Positions 35,618 to 46,570 of a stretch of DNA of 64,000 bases are shown piece by piece (within the stretch, counting starts at the first letter, position 1; each line of letters begins with the position of its first letter). Below the pieces are notes generated by a model. The model searched no databases and was not told the DNA's origin. It saw only the letters and a program-made list of their open reading frames with translations. The position numbers and the translations under genes were made by a program. The DNA comes from Lindgomyces ingoldianus (Eukaryota; Ascomycota; Dothideomycetes; Pleosporales; Lindgomycetaceae), in assembly GCF_010093535.1 (NCBI RefSeq), contig NW_022985224.1, forward strand, positions 122,291 through 186,290, given 5' to 3'.

Positions 35618-35905
35618 CTACACGACATCATAAGTTAGTCGCAAATTCTCTGACTTGGATAGACTCAGGTGAAAATTTACGAAGACACTCGAGGTGCAGA
35701 TCTGTTCCATTCGGTCCACTAACAGACGCTCGGGGTCGAAATCGTCGTCATCGCAAGTGTTACAGAATGCATCTTCGTTTAACTCTACCGTCGTTAGCCA
35801 TGAAGCACCAAGCTGCTGATATAGCCGCAGCAAGCGGGTATACTCTAAGATAAGGATTGGAGATGGGGTGTCTGGGTCTTGGCATGTCATACCCTCCAGC
35901 ACTCT
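35618..35905 (-). CDS. possible hypothetical gene fragment
   Basis: A minus-strand open frame with protein-like content (EYTRLLRLYQQLGASWL, then an acidic CDDDDFDPE). A GT-AG intron just upstream (about 35877-35924) would join it to a frame reading RRRDWRVLE. No ATG was found in that frame, so the start is unresolved. It lies upstream of gene B on the same strand and may be a separate small gene or a remnant. Confidence 0.3.
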   Translation of the reverse strand, partial: RVLEGMTCQDPDTPSPILILEYTRLLRLYQQLGASWLTTVELNEDAFCNTCDDDDFDPERLLVDRMEQICTSSVFVNFHLSLSKSENLRLTYDVV

Positions 35906-35924
35906 CCAGTCTCTCCTTCGCAGC

Positions 35925-36536
35925 AGAAGCCCGGGTGACGAAGGGTTTCAACTTGCCGCCTAGCTGTTTCTAATACCTCTCAGGTTTGTTTGAACCTAAC
36001 TTGCTTATCGAGGGCCTCTTCGTGAGATAACCTCACTATAACCTTGGATCAACTCGGCTCGGCACAAAAACTTGCCTCCTCGTCGTAATTTCGTCACACA
36101 TTACGTATTTGCTCTCTATTAATGTTTTGGCCTGACATTGCTTATTCTTATTTTGAATTATCCTCAACTAAATGCTCCTTAGCCAATTCACCTACGAACG
36201 GAGGCAATCATTCTCACTTTCACTCTCTCGCTCTCATGCCTTGAACTCATTTCGTGGTGATTACGAACGAGAGTGCTCACGTGGTATTAACGTGATACCT
36301 GCAAATCACATCCGGGTCAAATTGGCATGTAGTGTTGACCCTGACGTCAGTTCTGGGGCAAATTTAAATCCCACCCTCTCACACCCCCTCGTCTCCCTTC
36401 TCCCCTCTCGCCTCTTTTCAATCCTCTCTCTGCTCTTGACGGCAACTGGGATTAAGCTTGAGTTTCTTGTGCCAGCAAAATCTTATCTTTTCTTTCTTTG
36501 CTTCTAGGCAGCGCAACACCCAGAACGGACAGCAAA
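35925..36536. promoter_or_regulatory. intergenic region before the RRM gene
   Basis: About 600 bp. Contains a pyrimidine-rich stretch (CCCCTCGTCTCCCTTCTCCC, about 36385-36404) shortly before the RRM gene start, typical of fungal promoters. No ORF supported. Confidence 0.45.
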
Positions 36537-37910
36537 ATGCCTCATTTACCTGCGACCAGCCACTTTCAAAGCAAAGAGTTACGCTCACCGTTCGTTGATT
36601 CAACTTCACCACCTGAAGACCGGTATGAAATGCTTCCCAACCTCAATTGCGACCGGTGTGTGAAGTCATCAAATCCGTCAAGCAACCACGACGTTTTCTT
36701 GGGAGTTGTGAGACAGTTCTTCTCGCTCTTTTCTAATGTCTTGTATGCTCATAATGAAATAGGAGAACAAGCAAGCTAATTTTTTGCTCGCTTCACCATC
36801 GATTGATCAGGGCTCCGTTAATAAACGTGTTGGTGTCTCTTCGTATGCAACTGCAAGCAAGAACTCCATCGAGCCGACGGTCCCTCGCGATCCCTCTGAC
36901 CCACGCGCTCGAGTGCTTTGCATCTCAAACTTGCACTTTCACGCTAAGGAAGATGAGGTGCGAAACTTCTTCTTCAGATTTGAAGTCATCGACTACACTC
37001 GATACTACAAGCCTGAGACTAAGAAACCTCTGGGCTATGGCTTTATCATGACAGCGTCCGCGTCTGCTGCCCAGCGTGCCAAAGGATGGGGTGACGGGAA
37101 GACATTGCATGGTCGAACGATCGAGATTAATTTCGCAAGGGAATGCCCAGAGGGTGAGGCCTTACAGTCTCTGCTGCTTCGTCACATGCTTGCTAACGAA
37201 TGTATTGTAGTTACGGAGGATGGCTTCGTGCAATCTGGCAATAGGGTCGCTCCTGATCGTCCAAGCGGGAGTAACCTAAATGTCACGGACAACAGCATCG
37301 CACAACTCAACCCCGACCTGGCCTCTGTTCGTAATGTGAAGCTCGAAGACAACGAGGCTAGCGAGAGTGTTCAGTCTATCGCTGATAACCATACCGTCAA
37401 GCCCGATACCGCTAGCGCTTCCCAAATCTATGAGCCTAGTTTTCAACAGCACCTTCACCTTGCCGACAATGGATCTGTCACCCATCATCTGAAACGCACG
37501 GGAGCGTATAAACCAAGGCCGCCGAAGGGCGAATTGAGAGACGTTCCCTATATCGCGTTCTCTACTCCAAGTTCGATGCATCAGACAAGTGAAGTGGGTC
37601 ACATCGGTTTCAACCATAATACGCCTTTCCGCCACCGCGTCCCCATGTCGGCGGTTTCTAATCCTCACGAAATTTCCCCACTCCCTCCCGGTTTCGAAAT
37701 GGATAGAGTGAAGGCCATGAAAGGTAAGCACGCCATTGAAACAACACCTACCTGCAGTTTTTCCTCCAAATTTCTCCAGACTGACGCCATCTCAAAGCGA
37801 TGGGGTTGAAACAATGGTGCACTCCCGTAAGACTTCCCCCTCTGTTCGGGTTGGGTGCGCCTGAGCTTCAGAATATGGACCGCACTTCCAGCTTCAGCAC
37901 TCTAAAGTAA
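36537..37910 (+). CDS. RNA-recognition-motif (RRM) protein
   Basis: Predicted 414-residue protein with one RRM. Exons 36537-36707, 36763-37723 and 37798-37910; introns 55 and 74 nt. The RRM spans roughly residues 95-175: RNP2-like VLCISNLHF, then RNP1-like LGYGFIMTA, then GKTLHGRTIEINFARE. The rest is Ser/Asn/Pro-rich and probably disordered. The third exon was added because the second exon ends at a strong donor (AAAG|GTAAGC), and splicing to CAAAG|CGATGG gives a compact conserved-looking tail (MGLKQWCTP ... LQNMDRTSS); without it the frame runs into intron sequence. Likely binds RNA; target and compartment unknown. Confidence 0.75.
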
Positions 37911-38605
37911 TCACGGGCCGGCCAGAAAAGATCTGGGATCACCGGTCTCAGTTTTAGCTGGTAATGATACCATGAAATGCATTAGAATATCGGCATCGAT
38001 GTGAGTTTAACGGACTTATCCCGACCCTTTTCCCAGCATGAATGAGCGCTGCTTGCCTGCCCGAACAATAGGTGTATTCTAATACCCCTAACGTTGCTAC
38101 GTTATAGTTACATATGCAGCCTTTAGAACTGTAGAATCAGAGTTGGGGATCGGTAATTGGGGATAAAGAGAGGTGGTTCATGCGAAGATGTCTACATACG
38201 AAGGCTTTCAGAGGAGGTTTTGGGGATATATATGCATCCGCATGTGTAGCTGCGCGTTCAAATCTGAACAAAGAAAGCCTCCCACTAAATGTAAATCCAC
38301 TTGATGCGACATTTTGTGCACAAAACCGCTAATTCGCTGATCGTCTTGTAATTTGTAAGGCCCTTTAGCTCGAGCCTAGAATATCAGCTACACTTAATCT
38401 ACTTTCTCTCACGACTTATCCTTCTCAAATTCCTATACCCGGACGGCCGTCTTCGCAGTATCAAGCACGGTGATGTCAGAGCATAGTGTCTCGACCTCTT
38501 TGAAACAAACGCGCGCATCAACCAGTATAGTCTCTGCGATCCAAACTGTATGCCAACCATGAGGCTCCCCATGCATGGCCTGGACAGCGGAACATAGAAA
38601 TTCCT
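37911..38605. other. convergent intergenic region
   Basis: About 700 bp without a confident gene. A minus-strand frame at 38433-38603 (EFLCSAVQAMHGEPHGWH) looks protein-like and could be a terminal exon of the gene at 38606-39061, but the only in-frame intron that joins them would be 32 nt, shorter than the other introns here. Confidence 0.35.
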
Positions 38606-39061
38606 TCAGAAACCGCAACGTATTAGGGTTGAAACTAAATAGGTAATGGCATGAATTCTCATCAAGGATTGCCGTTGTCCTTTAAACAGAGTGGAACATC
38701 TAGTCATGGTACCGTACATATCATCATGCCATACCTTCTTTGCAACCAACACACCTATGAACTGCATCGAAAATTCATCCGCCAAGATGGACGTATACAT
38801 GTGCCAGAGATTAAGAATACCTTTTTGGGACGAAATCCAACCACAAAACACCTCATAGCTCTCTATAGGACCCTGAATCGGAGCGCTAGAAAGGTGGCCG
38901 GTAAACAAGCGACGGTCAGAGTTTGAAGAACACCAGAACCAGGAGACTGGCTGTAGATTTGACATGGCGGGCTGAATGCCACGCTTGAAGTCTCTAAATC
39001 CCAAGGTGCAGATATAGAGAACCAGCATAACGAAGATAACGGTGTCGACTAGTCCAATCAT
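38606..39061 (-). CDS. small hypothetical membrane-anchored protein
   Basis: An open frame of 151 residues starting with MIGLVDTVIFVMLVLYICTL, a likely single transmembrane anchor or uncleaved signal. It is followed by a basic stretch and mixed globular-type sequence (WFWCSSNSDRRLF). Not a recognised family. The real 3' end is uncertain: protein-like sequence continues in another frame at 38433-38603, so either an unusual short intron or a frame break lies near 38604-38635. Confidence 0.4.
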   Translation of the reverse strand: MIGLVDTVIFVMLVLYICTLGFRDFKRGIQPAMSNLQPVSWFWCSSNSDRRLFTGHLSSAPIQGPIESYEVFCGWISSQKGILNLWHMYTSILADEFSMQFIGVLVAKKVWHDDMYGTMTRCSTLFKGQRQSLMRIHAITYLVSTLIRCGF

Positions 39062-40186
39062 GATAGTGCTAGCAAGAGCGTTTATAGAGATATCGGCTTA
39101 CTGTCGAGGGTCCCTCGCAGTGGAAATTATCAAGGGTCCTCATTCGCCACCTCAGATCCAGTTAGAACGAGACTGAGGACTCCTTACGGCAATAGAGTCG
39201 AAGGGTTATTCATCGGTTGTGACACTGGGTTTTCCCGGTGTTAGAGGTTGCCATTTGGGTGAATAACCTGCTCAAATGTCCCCGCTCCATTGAATTGGAG
39301 AATTTGTCGTTGTCTAAATTGCTATCGTCATCGCAATGGGAGATGCTGTAGAGCCAAGTAACTTATGGTGCCGAAACCTCGCGAGCATTACATTCAGACG
39401 GTCAGACCTGGGAATAAGAAGAACCTCATCTTCACCCTCAATAAAAAGTCCGCTATCAATATGCGACTCACCTGAGAAATCACCATGGCGGGTTAGTGTG
39501 CCGCAGCATTAATTGCGTAGCAGAATCTGCGGTATGGGGAGGTTTTCTGAATTATGAAGGAGGGGTCGGTGAGCTTGGAGCCAAAGAGTCAGGCAAAGAA
39601 GTTTGTAAGCAAGGCTCTAGTGCTAGAAGTGGAGTTGTTTTTATACAGTTGAAGGAATCTAGGGGAGAGACCCCTACAAGATTAGGGAGACAGCAAGGAG
39701 ATTATTCTTTAGTTATATGATTTGGTCGCATTTACAGACAAGGGAATGAAAGATTTGGGGCGGAATGCCTGTGGTCGGTGAGAACGTGCGAGAAAGCACT
39801 TAATCTCAAAACTGCAAGACAATGACAGCTCATTCATTCACCGCTGAGTCCAAGTACCGTATCCGCGGTCGGATGGAGTGCATAAATGACATAATTCTGA
39901 GGATGTTAGTCACTTCTATCTGGTTATTTAAGGATTTGTTGCATATCCTCTCGCCTTTTCATTTTATGATTAATGTGCATATATCCCAATGAAAAGTCCG
40001 CCGGATGGTTCACTGCCACAGGTCTTACGACATTTGACACTCATTGTCCAGTTCCGCCGCACAAGCCGTCAGCCAGGTAAAACAGCGCCTAATGACGAGG
40101 CTAGAGCCAAGTCTCCAGCCAGGAGAGTCTGACTTCTCCCAAACGATTAAAGCTTTACCACGACGCCCACCACACCGCCATTGAAA
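39062..40186. other. intergenic region, no gene
   Basis: 1.1 kb. A plus-strand frame of 74 codons at 39496-39720 has no protein character that I recognise. Nothing else seen. Confidence 0.4.
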
Positions 40187-41620
40187 TCATACCCGTTCCT
40201 CTGTCTTCTTCTTCCTCTCCCTCTCGCTCTCACCATCATAACCTTCGCCAAACCCATCAACCCCGGCCTTCGCAACTGACCCCAACCAACCTCCAACCCT
40301 TCCCGCACCAACAACAGCCATCTGCCCCAGAACCGCGACGAGGTATCCAGCCGGCTCAAGCAAAAAATCCCCTCCCTCAACCTCATCCCAGCCGAATTTA
40401 TGCGCAACTGCTGCATACCCGGCCAGTACAACAGCGAAACGCCATAGCATGAGAAGCAAGCATTTTGGTCCGTCGAGGGCTGTGATAAAGAGCAGAGTGC
40501 TGTAGAGGACAATAGTGACGCTGACGACAAAGTCGGGCTTAACGATGGTGTAGGGGCCGATCGCGATGGTTTGTGGATGGGGCGTGGTTAGAGCGACGGT
40601 CCAGACTGTTGCCGGTTTGTCTGATCCACGATTAGCTTCCCCAGAATGTGTCCTGAACTGAACAAGGACTTCGCGAACCTTTCTCCCCCCTCCCACCGTC
40701 TCCACCATGGAATCCTTCAACATGCCTCTCCATAGCTTGCGTAACCTTTTTAAAAACATATTCCCTTAACCCCTCAATCGTCGGAAGTCGCTGCATCTGC
40801 ATGCCCGTCGGAGATCCTAGTTGGCTAGGTGCACCTAGGGTTATTGTTCCGGTTGGAGTGATGGGGATGCTGACGGCGCGGCGAGAAGAGGTGGTTGCCG
40901 GGGGTTTGGGGAACGCGGTGTCGAGGATTGTGTTTTTGTGTAGCGAGGACCTGACCTTGGTCAGGGTTGTGCGGTTGGGTTAGGTGTGATGGAGAGAAAT
41001 AGGAGGGAACGGGACAGAAGGACTTACTCTTCATTTCCACAGTTGCCGAAATTGAGGATCGGGTATTCGCTGTGGTAAACTGCTGTGATACCCGTGCTCG
41101 TGTCGTCCTGATGTTCCGTATTGACATCCTTATTAGCTAACTCTTGCTCCGTGGCCTGGACCTTAAGTTCAGGCCCAGCACCCGCATTTAAGACACCAGA
41201 ACTAGACATCCCGATATCCAGCCAACGCATACTCTCCCGCTCTCCCTCATATTTACATCCCTCCATTCCTCCCGGCGAATTCGAAGCCGACGCTAAAGTC
41301 GTGACAGCAGAAAATCCACTTGCCATCCTCAAACTCCCGCTGCCACCATCTTCGCCATCCTATCCCACCTCGTCAGAATTCGCACTTCGCTCCCAGGGGA
41401 AAACGCCAACCTTATCGAACCCAGGCTTCAAACTCCCCGCACCCATCCTCGGGCACGGCGTATTTTTCCCAGAGCTCGCACGTGACGCTGAAGTCGGGAT
41501 GTTCAGATTGCCCAAACTGGCCAGACGTGGGATATTGAAGATCTTGGTGAGACGGTTTGATCTTGTCGACTTAGGGGTCTCTGGTGGTGAGGATTTATTT
41601 GCGGCGCTGAGACGGGCCAT
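40187..41620 (-). CDS. hypothetical membrane protein
   Basis: Predicted protein of about 405-413 residues. Exons: 41411-41620, 41028-41359, about 40722-40950 and 40187-40657; introns 51, 77 and about 64 nt. The first intron contains what would otherwise be an in-frame TAG; it has AAG|GTTGGC, a CTGAC branch-like site and GATAG|GAT. The last intron is uncertain: donors at 40745 (88-nt intron) and 40721 (64-nt intron) both keep the frame. The N-terminal half is Ser/Pro-rich and likely cytosolic (RLTKIFNIPRLASL). The C-terminal part has two or three hydrophobic segments (VVSVTIVLYSTLLFITAL; LLLMLWRFAVVLAGYAAVA; YLVAVLGQMAVVGAG) and a basic end. Family not recognised. Confidence 0.55.
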
Positions 41621-42027
41621 GATGGAGATGTGTTCTGGGGATGTTGTAGATGGAGATGCAGACGTAGACGTGAGGGTTAAGGCACGGCGAGTTGCGGCGT
41701 TTGTTGTTGGCGATGGGGGGCGATCTACTTATCCTGGCCAGTGCCTGCAGTGGCGGTGAGAGAAATAAGGCTATTTTTGAGCTTCGCGGCGTGTTGAGAG
41801 GAGTGAATGTGTGTCACATGTGATCGAGTAGAGATAAGAAAGAGACGCAGTGTCAGAGTAGAAAATGTGGAGCGAAATGAAAGTAAAACCAAGATGCATT
41901 CGACGCTTCAAATGAAAGGCTAGAATTCCCTGCAACGCCTTCTATTCCCAATGACCGGAATGAAGAATATACCTCCACGCACCAATAAGCAGTGGAGATT
42001 TATTGTCGCGCGTGCCTTAGCCAGGTT
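41621..42027. other. intergenic region, no gene
   Basis: About 400 bp between the membrane-protein start and the hydrolase stop. It should hold the promoter of the former. No ORF supported. Confidence 0.5.
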
Positions 42028-43592
42028 TCAAGGAAGCTCATCACCAACTTCCCTCCTCTCGGCATACGCTCTCACAACATCCCCCAACCTCTTCCTGCCT
42101 TCCTTCCGCTCAAATACCTGAGCATGATCGCATGTCGGAAACCAGAGTAAATCCAACCCAGACCCTGTCCAATCTCTCTTCTTCCACTCTTGGTCCTCAC
42201 TCTCCCATCCAACTCCCGCGAGATACTTTCCCACAATCTCAGTGTCCACGATTAGGTCTCTTCCTCCTAGACTGACAGTAACATCTCTGCCCGCGACGTC
42301 CTCTTTCCAGAGAATATTCTCTGACCAGAAGAAGTTTCGCGCGAGGGTATGGGCGACCATCATATCCGTGCTAGCAAAGTAGTAGAGTTGGTGCTCATTC
42401 GCGCCGCGGGGCGGACGAGCAGTGAAATTGTAAGCTACGTCCGGGAGTTGGAGCATGAAGGTGACGGGATCAATAAACACAACCGGGCCGATCATTCTCG
42501 CGACATGAGGAGTCTGGAGGAGATGCGTCGTAATCACCGAGCCATACGAGTGTGATGCTAGAACGAATTTGTCCCACCCATGTGCGTGAATGATGTCAGA
42601 GATCTGGCGGACCATTTCTTGCTTAGCAAGAACAGGCGACGTGATGCGGAAGCTAATGGGCAAGATTTCGATTGCGATGATACCAATTTCACCGTCTTCT
42701 GGTCCCAACGGGTCGTGCTTTGTTATTTCGGCGAGGAATTGGGCGTATGAATATAGGCCCATGCTTATGCCATGGATGAAGAGCACTGGTAGGCGAGTCT
42801 TAGACGTGTGTGGGCGGGACCAGTAGTTCAGATTAGAAGCTGGGGAAATACGTGATGTAAAGAGACAGCAGAGTCTCCAAGGAAATACGCCGAGCCATTG
42901 ACGCATTGGGGTTCGGTGAAGCTTGAAGCCGTTGTACCAGAGATAGCCTGCCGTAAGTGTATCCACGAGTCCCACAATCTTGAAGGGCCAAATTAGCGCG
43001 GTAAAGAAAAGCGAAGGAGCAATCAACTTGCCATATACCACAAAAATGGACGATGCAGCATCTTCACCTCATCGACTGTCAACCTCAAGCTCTTCGCACT
43101 CCCCATTCCGGCGTCAAGCTTCCTACCCATCACCACCTCAACGCCGTCCACATACCCCTCCAGCTCCTCCTCATCCTCTTCAGCCAACTTCCCGTCTGCA
43201 TCGCCCTTACCAAACATAGCCCACCTCAGCCATTCCCTCACGTTACCCCTCGCAATTTCCTGCGCCTTCGCCCCGAGAAACCACTTGCTCAAATATGCCT
43301 CTGGCTCAGGTATGTTCCCTGCACATTTGCTCCATAGCTCCTGCCTCTCTTCCCGATCGAGCGGTAGCGGATGCTGTGCCGGGCTTTGCAGCTGCCGTTT
43401 CCGGGGAAAGAAAACAAGTAGATAGAAGCCTGCTTCGACCGTGGCCCACGCAAGCGCAGCCTTTCTCAGGGAAGAAGACGGCGGGTCCGCGATGGAGAAG
43501 GCGACGTAGAAGACGCTGAGCGGGGTGATGGCGCGGAGGGCAAAGGTGCTGATGCGGATGAAGATGTATTCGGGAACGGAGGTCCCGATCAT
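42028..43592 (-). CDS. alpha/beta-hydrolase with N-terminal membrane region
   Basis: Predicted 503-residue serine hydrolase of a fungal family. Exon 1 is 43032-43592 and exon 2 is 42028-42978. The 53-nt intron appears to be GC-AG: TATATG|GCAAGT ... GCTAAT ... TTCAAG|ATT. No GT donor nearby joins the two frames as well, and the splice yields HRPFLWYM-IVGLVDTLTAGYLWY. The N-terminal part has two hydrophobic segments (residues about 10-35 and 48-63) and a conserved block around YLSKWFLGA. The hydrolase part shows PVLFIHGISMGLYSYAQFL (oxyanion region), the nucleophile elbow ASHSYGS, and plausible acid and His positions at GGRDLIVD and CDHAQVF. Substrate unknown; likely membrane-associated. Confidence 0.8.
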
Positions 43593-44733
43593 GGTTGCGA
43601 GATATCGTGGGAGAAGTTAAGGTGACTTAGCCGTGATCCATGGTGTTGTTGAAGGCCATGATGGCTGTGCTGGTACCTGGCCTTGGTGGGTTTCAGACGT
43701 CACTGCTAATCCTGGAAGGTCCGATGGATGCAAAGCCCGGCTTAGTCATCGACGCCCTGTTGACCCCTCACCCAGAGCCCACGACTTGATTTTCGTCCCT
43801 CCGCCAAGTAGCCAGCCCTGGGGGCCAAAGATATTTCATGGCCGTCTGACAAGCATTGATTCCATGGGCTGGTTGCGGCTGAGCCATCCATAGATACCTT
43901 CGACTCTCCGCCAAGGCTCTGCTCACAGCCTCCTCTTCTCCGGAGAGCACTTCTTGAAATGCCCACTGGACCGTTCTTGCCTTCAAAAGCTACCTAGGGG
44001 TAGAAAGGTGTAATCGAACGCGATGGCCTGCACTGACTGTCTGTCAGAGGGTAAGAAATCATGTCCACAGTAACCCTGATTCCCAGTATTCGCCGTCTGC
44101 CTCATCTAAGAGCGCCACCTGACGGACAGAACTCAACCATCCATCAAATGACATCGAATTGGATAGGAGGGGCGCCACGTAGAACTCCGGAGAATTCGGC
44201 ATATTCCGACTCATAGCTTTGCATGACCGGAGTGTCCTCCAATGGTTGTGGGTTCATGGCTGTCGGCCTTTGGCATCATTCTAGCCTCTCAGCGCCATTT
44301 CGATCATTCGTCAGCAATAGCTCAAGGGGCTTAGGACCCTGTCCCGGTTTTGTGTTTCCACAGCCCTCAGCCAGGGCGCTCCTTCTCACTCCGGCAGCAA
44401 TACAGCTGGTCCCCCATTTGAGCTTTAATGTCCTGGAAACGGGCCTATCAACTTGCTCTTGCTTCCCCTGAACAGAACCCTGCTGCAAGTCCTTATGCTG
44501 TACGCTGACACCCTTCATTGTCGCCAGAAACCGCGTGATGCAAAGCCATTCCAGATTCCGGTCGTTCAGCTGAAGTTTGAGAAGCCAAGGATGAATATTG
44601 AAATGAGACTTCTTCGTGTGGATGCCTCATCCACAGGCCGCAATCAGGAACAGACTCTACAATCTTTTCAGGATGAATTTCATTCAGCCAGCACGCTTGG
44701 CACCCTCACTCCTTCCAATTACAATCACCTCTT
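43593..44733. other. intergenic region with no supported gene
   Basis: 1.1 kb of normal GC content with only short overlapping ORFs (for example 44453-44740) that lack protein features. Its last bases, read across the target site of the hAT element, continue into the decayed membrane-protein frame on the other side. Confidence 0.4.
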
Positions 44734-44741
44734 GTTGTAGC
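44734..44741. repeat. 8-bp target-site duplication, left copy
   Basis: GTTGTAGC, repeated exactly at 45948-45955 on the other side of the hAT element. Confidence 0.85.
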
Positions 44742-45947
44742 CAGGGCTTCCAACGAGGCGTAGTACTGTACGATTGGGCGATTTTGAGGCCTGTACGGGT
44801 GAGATTTTGTGTACGTTCGTACGACAGGGAGGAGGAGAGGTAGATGTACGTATCGTAACTGTTACGGCTCACGTGATCTGTACGAGTAGTACGATTTGAT
44901 TAAAGTACGCCGTACTCTAGTTAAAACAGCTAAGACTATGGGTCTCTAGAGATGTAAGATTAAGGTCTAATTAACTAGTTCTCTCTAGTAACAAGAGCAG
45001 ATAGGACTAGATAAGGCCTGTAAGGCTGTAAGCATAGTGTTTAATAGAATGTAGTACTGCTTCTACTGTTACTAATAGTAACAATCTCTTAGCAGTTAGA
45101 ACAAAAGTAAATTACCTTCTGTTACTGTACAGTTAATGAGGCTATAGTTACTGCAGTAACTGCCTATACTATCTATTGTTAGTACAGAATAGTAAAGTAA
45201 CTCCTTGCACTTAAAGCTTGCAGCTAGTTTAACACCTTGCAAGCTCTTGTTAGCTTAAGAAGTTAAAGGCTGCCTCTAGAAGCTCTTATAATTAAGGCCT
45301 TATCCTCTAGTTTTTCTATTCTTATAAGTTTTAGGACAATATCTAGACTTGCAGCCTCTAGCTGAAACCTGGGGGCCTTAGATATTGTGTGAAGAGCATA
45401 TTAGCAAGATTATGTTAAAATTAAGCCCTCTAGAGCCTTTAGTAACACTAGTTGCTGCAGTAACTGCACTAAACAGTAACTTTACTATTAATTAACTTAG
45501 CAGTAACTATTACTGCCTATAAGGCTGTTTTAATTCACTCTTTCCATAAGAACAAAACCCTATTGCCGCTAGTAACGCTTTAAAAACACTACTAATAGTA
45601 ATAGTTACATTCTATTAAACACTATAGCTGTAAGAGGCGTGGATAGATAACTCTGCAATAGAAAATGGTCTGTAACAGGCATTTTTAAGACGACAGACAG
45701 ATGGATAGATTAAAACCCTTAGAAAGAGATTTAAGCGTCTGTAGGCCTCCTGCTCGCCAGAGCCCTTATACCCCTCTAGAACCCCTATACAAACTTCCCA
45801 AAAAGGTAATACGATCTGTACTACGTACCGTACCTAGGGCATCATTAAACGTACGGTACGGCTCACGAACTCGGTACGTTCGTACTGAACACGTGACCGT
45901 TACGGTTCACTTTGTACGGACCGTAGTACGGCCCGTTGGAAGCCCTG
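44742..45947. mobile_element. hAT-type DNA transposon, non-autonomous or RIP-degraded
   Basis: A 1206-bp element with terminal inverted repeats that begin CAGGGCTTCCAACG at both ends (14 of 14 identical, then about 8 of the next 12). It is flanked by a perfect 8-bp target duplication, GTTGTAGC, at 44734-44741 and 45948-45955. CAGGG-type termini and 8-bp duplications are hallmarks of the hAT superfamily. The outer 150 bp at each side are rich in GTACG/CGTAC words, likely subterminal transposase-binding repeats. The interior is AT-rich with GTAAC and CTGCAGTAAC repeats and has no transposase ORF. A second member begins at 63421. Confidence 0.85.
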
Positions 45948-45955
45948 GTTGTAGC
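45948..45955. repeat. 8-bp target-site duplication, right copy
   Basis: GTTGTAGC, identical to 44734-44741. Confidence 0.85.
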
Positions 45956-46570
45956 TACGCCCGTCCAAACTCCTCAGTGCGACATCACTGGAAATCCTGA
46001 TGTCTGTGGGCTTCCATCCGTTACATATTCTACCTGCAGCAGGAAGCGGTTAGCATATTTTCCCTCAGCTGCCCTGGAAAAGCCAATATTGCCCGGACAG
46101 CGTCCCCTATTACTATGCTTTCAGTATACGTTAATACTTTCCGTAGCCTTTAGTCCGCTCTTGTGGAACATCGAATGGCCGCTTCAATGGTACACAACCA
46201 GCGCGCTGCTTATCTTCAAATTTCCCACTTCATGGATCGACTTGAAGAACAGCGGCGCGTCTCTTACCACGGTGTTCATCATTTAACCCATGCACTACGT
46301 AGCCAGTCCCTGGGTATTCTTCCCTGGACGTTTGGAAAACAGCCTGGCTGTGACATCAAATACCCCCTTTACGTCCTTATCGGTGTCTGCGCTCGCGGTT
46401 TCTGGATATTCATGAAGGTATCCTCAATCATGGGCGCAGTCTCCATAGGCCCTCTGTTTTTCATCGGAGTTATATATTTCCTAGGTGCCTGGTTCTCTGG
46501 ATGGGGTGACAAGGAAGTGAAGAAATACCAGGAAAAGCCTAGTTGGGCCTCTGCCGGTCTCGGGATCTGA
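45956..46570 (+). pseudogene. decayed membrane-protein gene interrupted by the hAT element
   Basis: Just right of the transposon one frame reads TPQCDITGNPDVCGL, resembling the start of a family of fungal multi-pass proteins (TGNPD(I/V)xGLGVR then YLQ). The following IRYIFYLQQ lies in another frame, so a frameshift is present. Further on, 46163-46570 is open for 135 codons with two hydrophobic segments (YPLYVLIGVCARGFWIFM and MGAVSIGPLFFIGVIYFLGAWF). Joining the two flanks through one copy of the target site keeps the first frame open. Best read as the remains of one membrane-protein gene; the open 3' part might still be expressed. Confidence 0.4.

Noticed and set aside
38433..38635. Terminal exon joined by a 32-nt intron to the gene at 38606
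   Set aside because: The intron would be shorter than any other in the window; kept as a note only.
41360..41362. In-frame TAG in the membrane-protein gene, suggesting a nonsense mutation
   Set aside because: It lies at the 3' end of a 51-nt in-phase intron (donor AAG|GTTGGC, branch-like CTGAC, acceptor GATAG|GAT), so the gene reads through after splicing.
41121..41759. 212-codon plus-strand ORF
   Set aside because: It is the antisense shadow of the spliced membrane-protein gene, which has a better supported model.
45701..46000. 99-codon ORF spanning the right end of the hAT element
   Set aside because: It crosses the terminal repeat and target duplication and has no transposase features.
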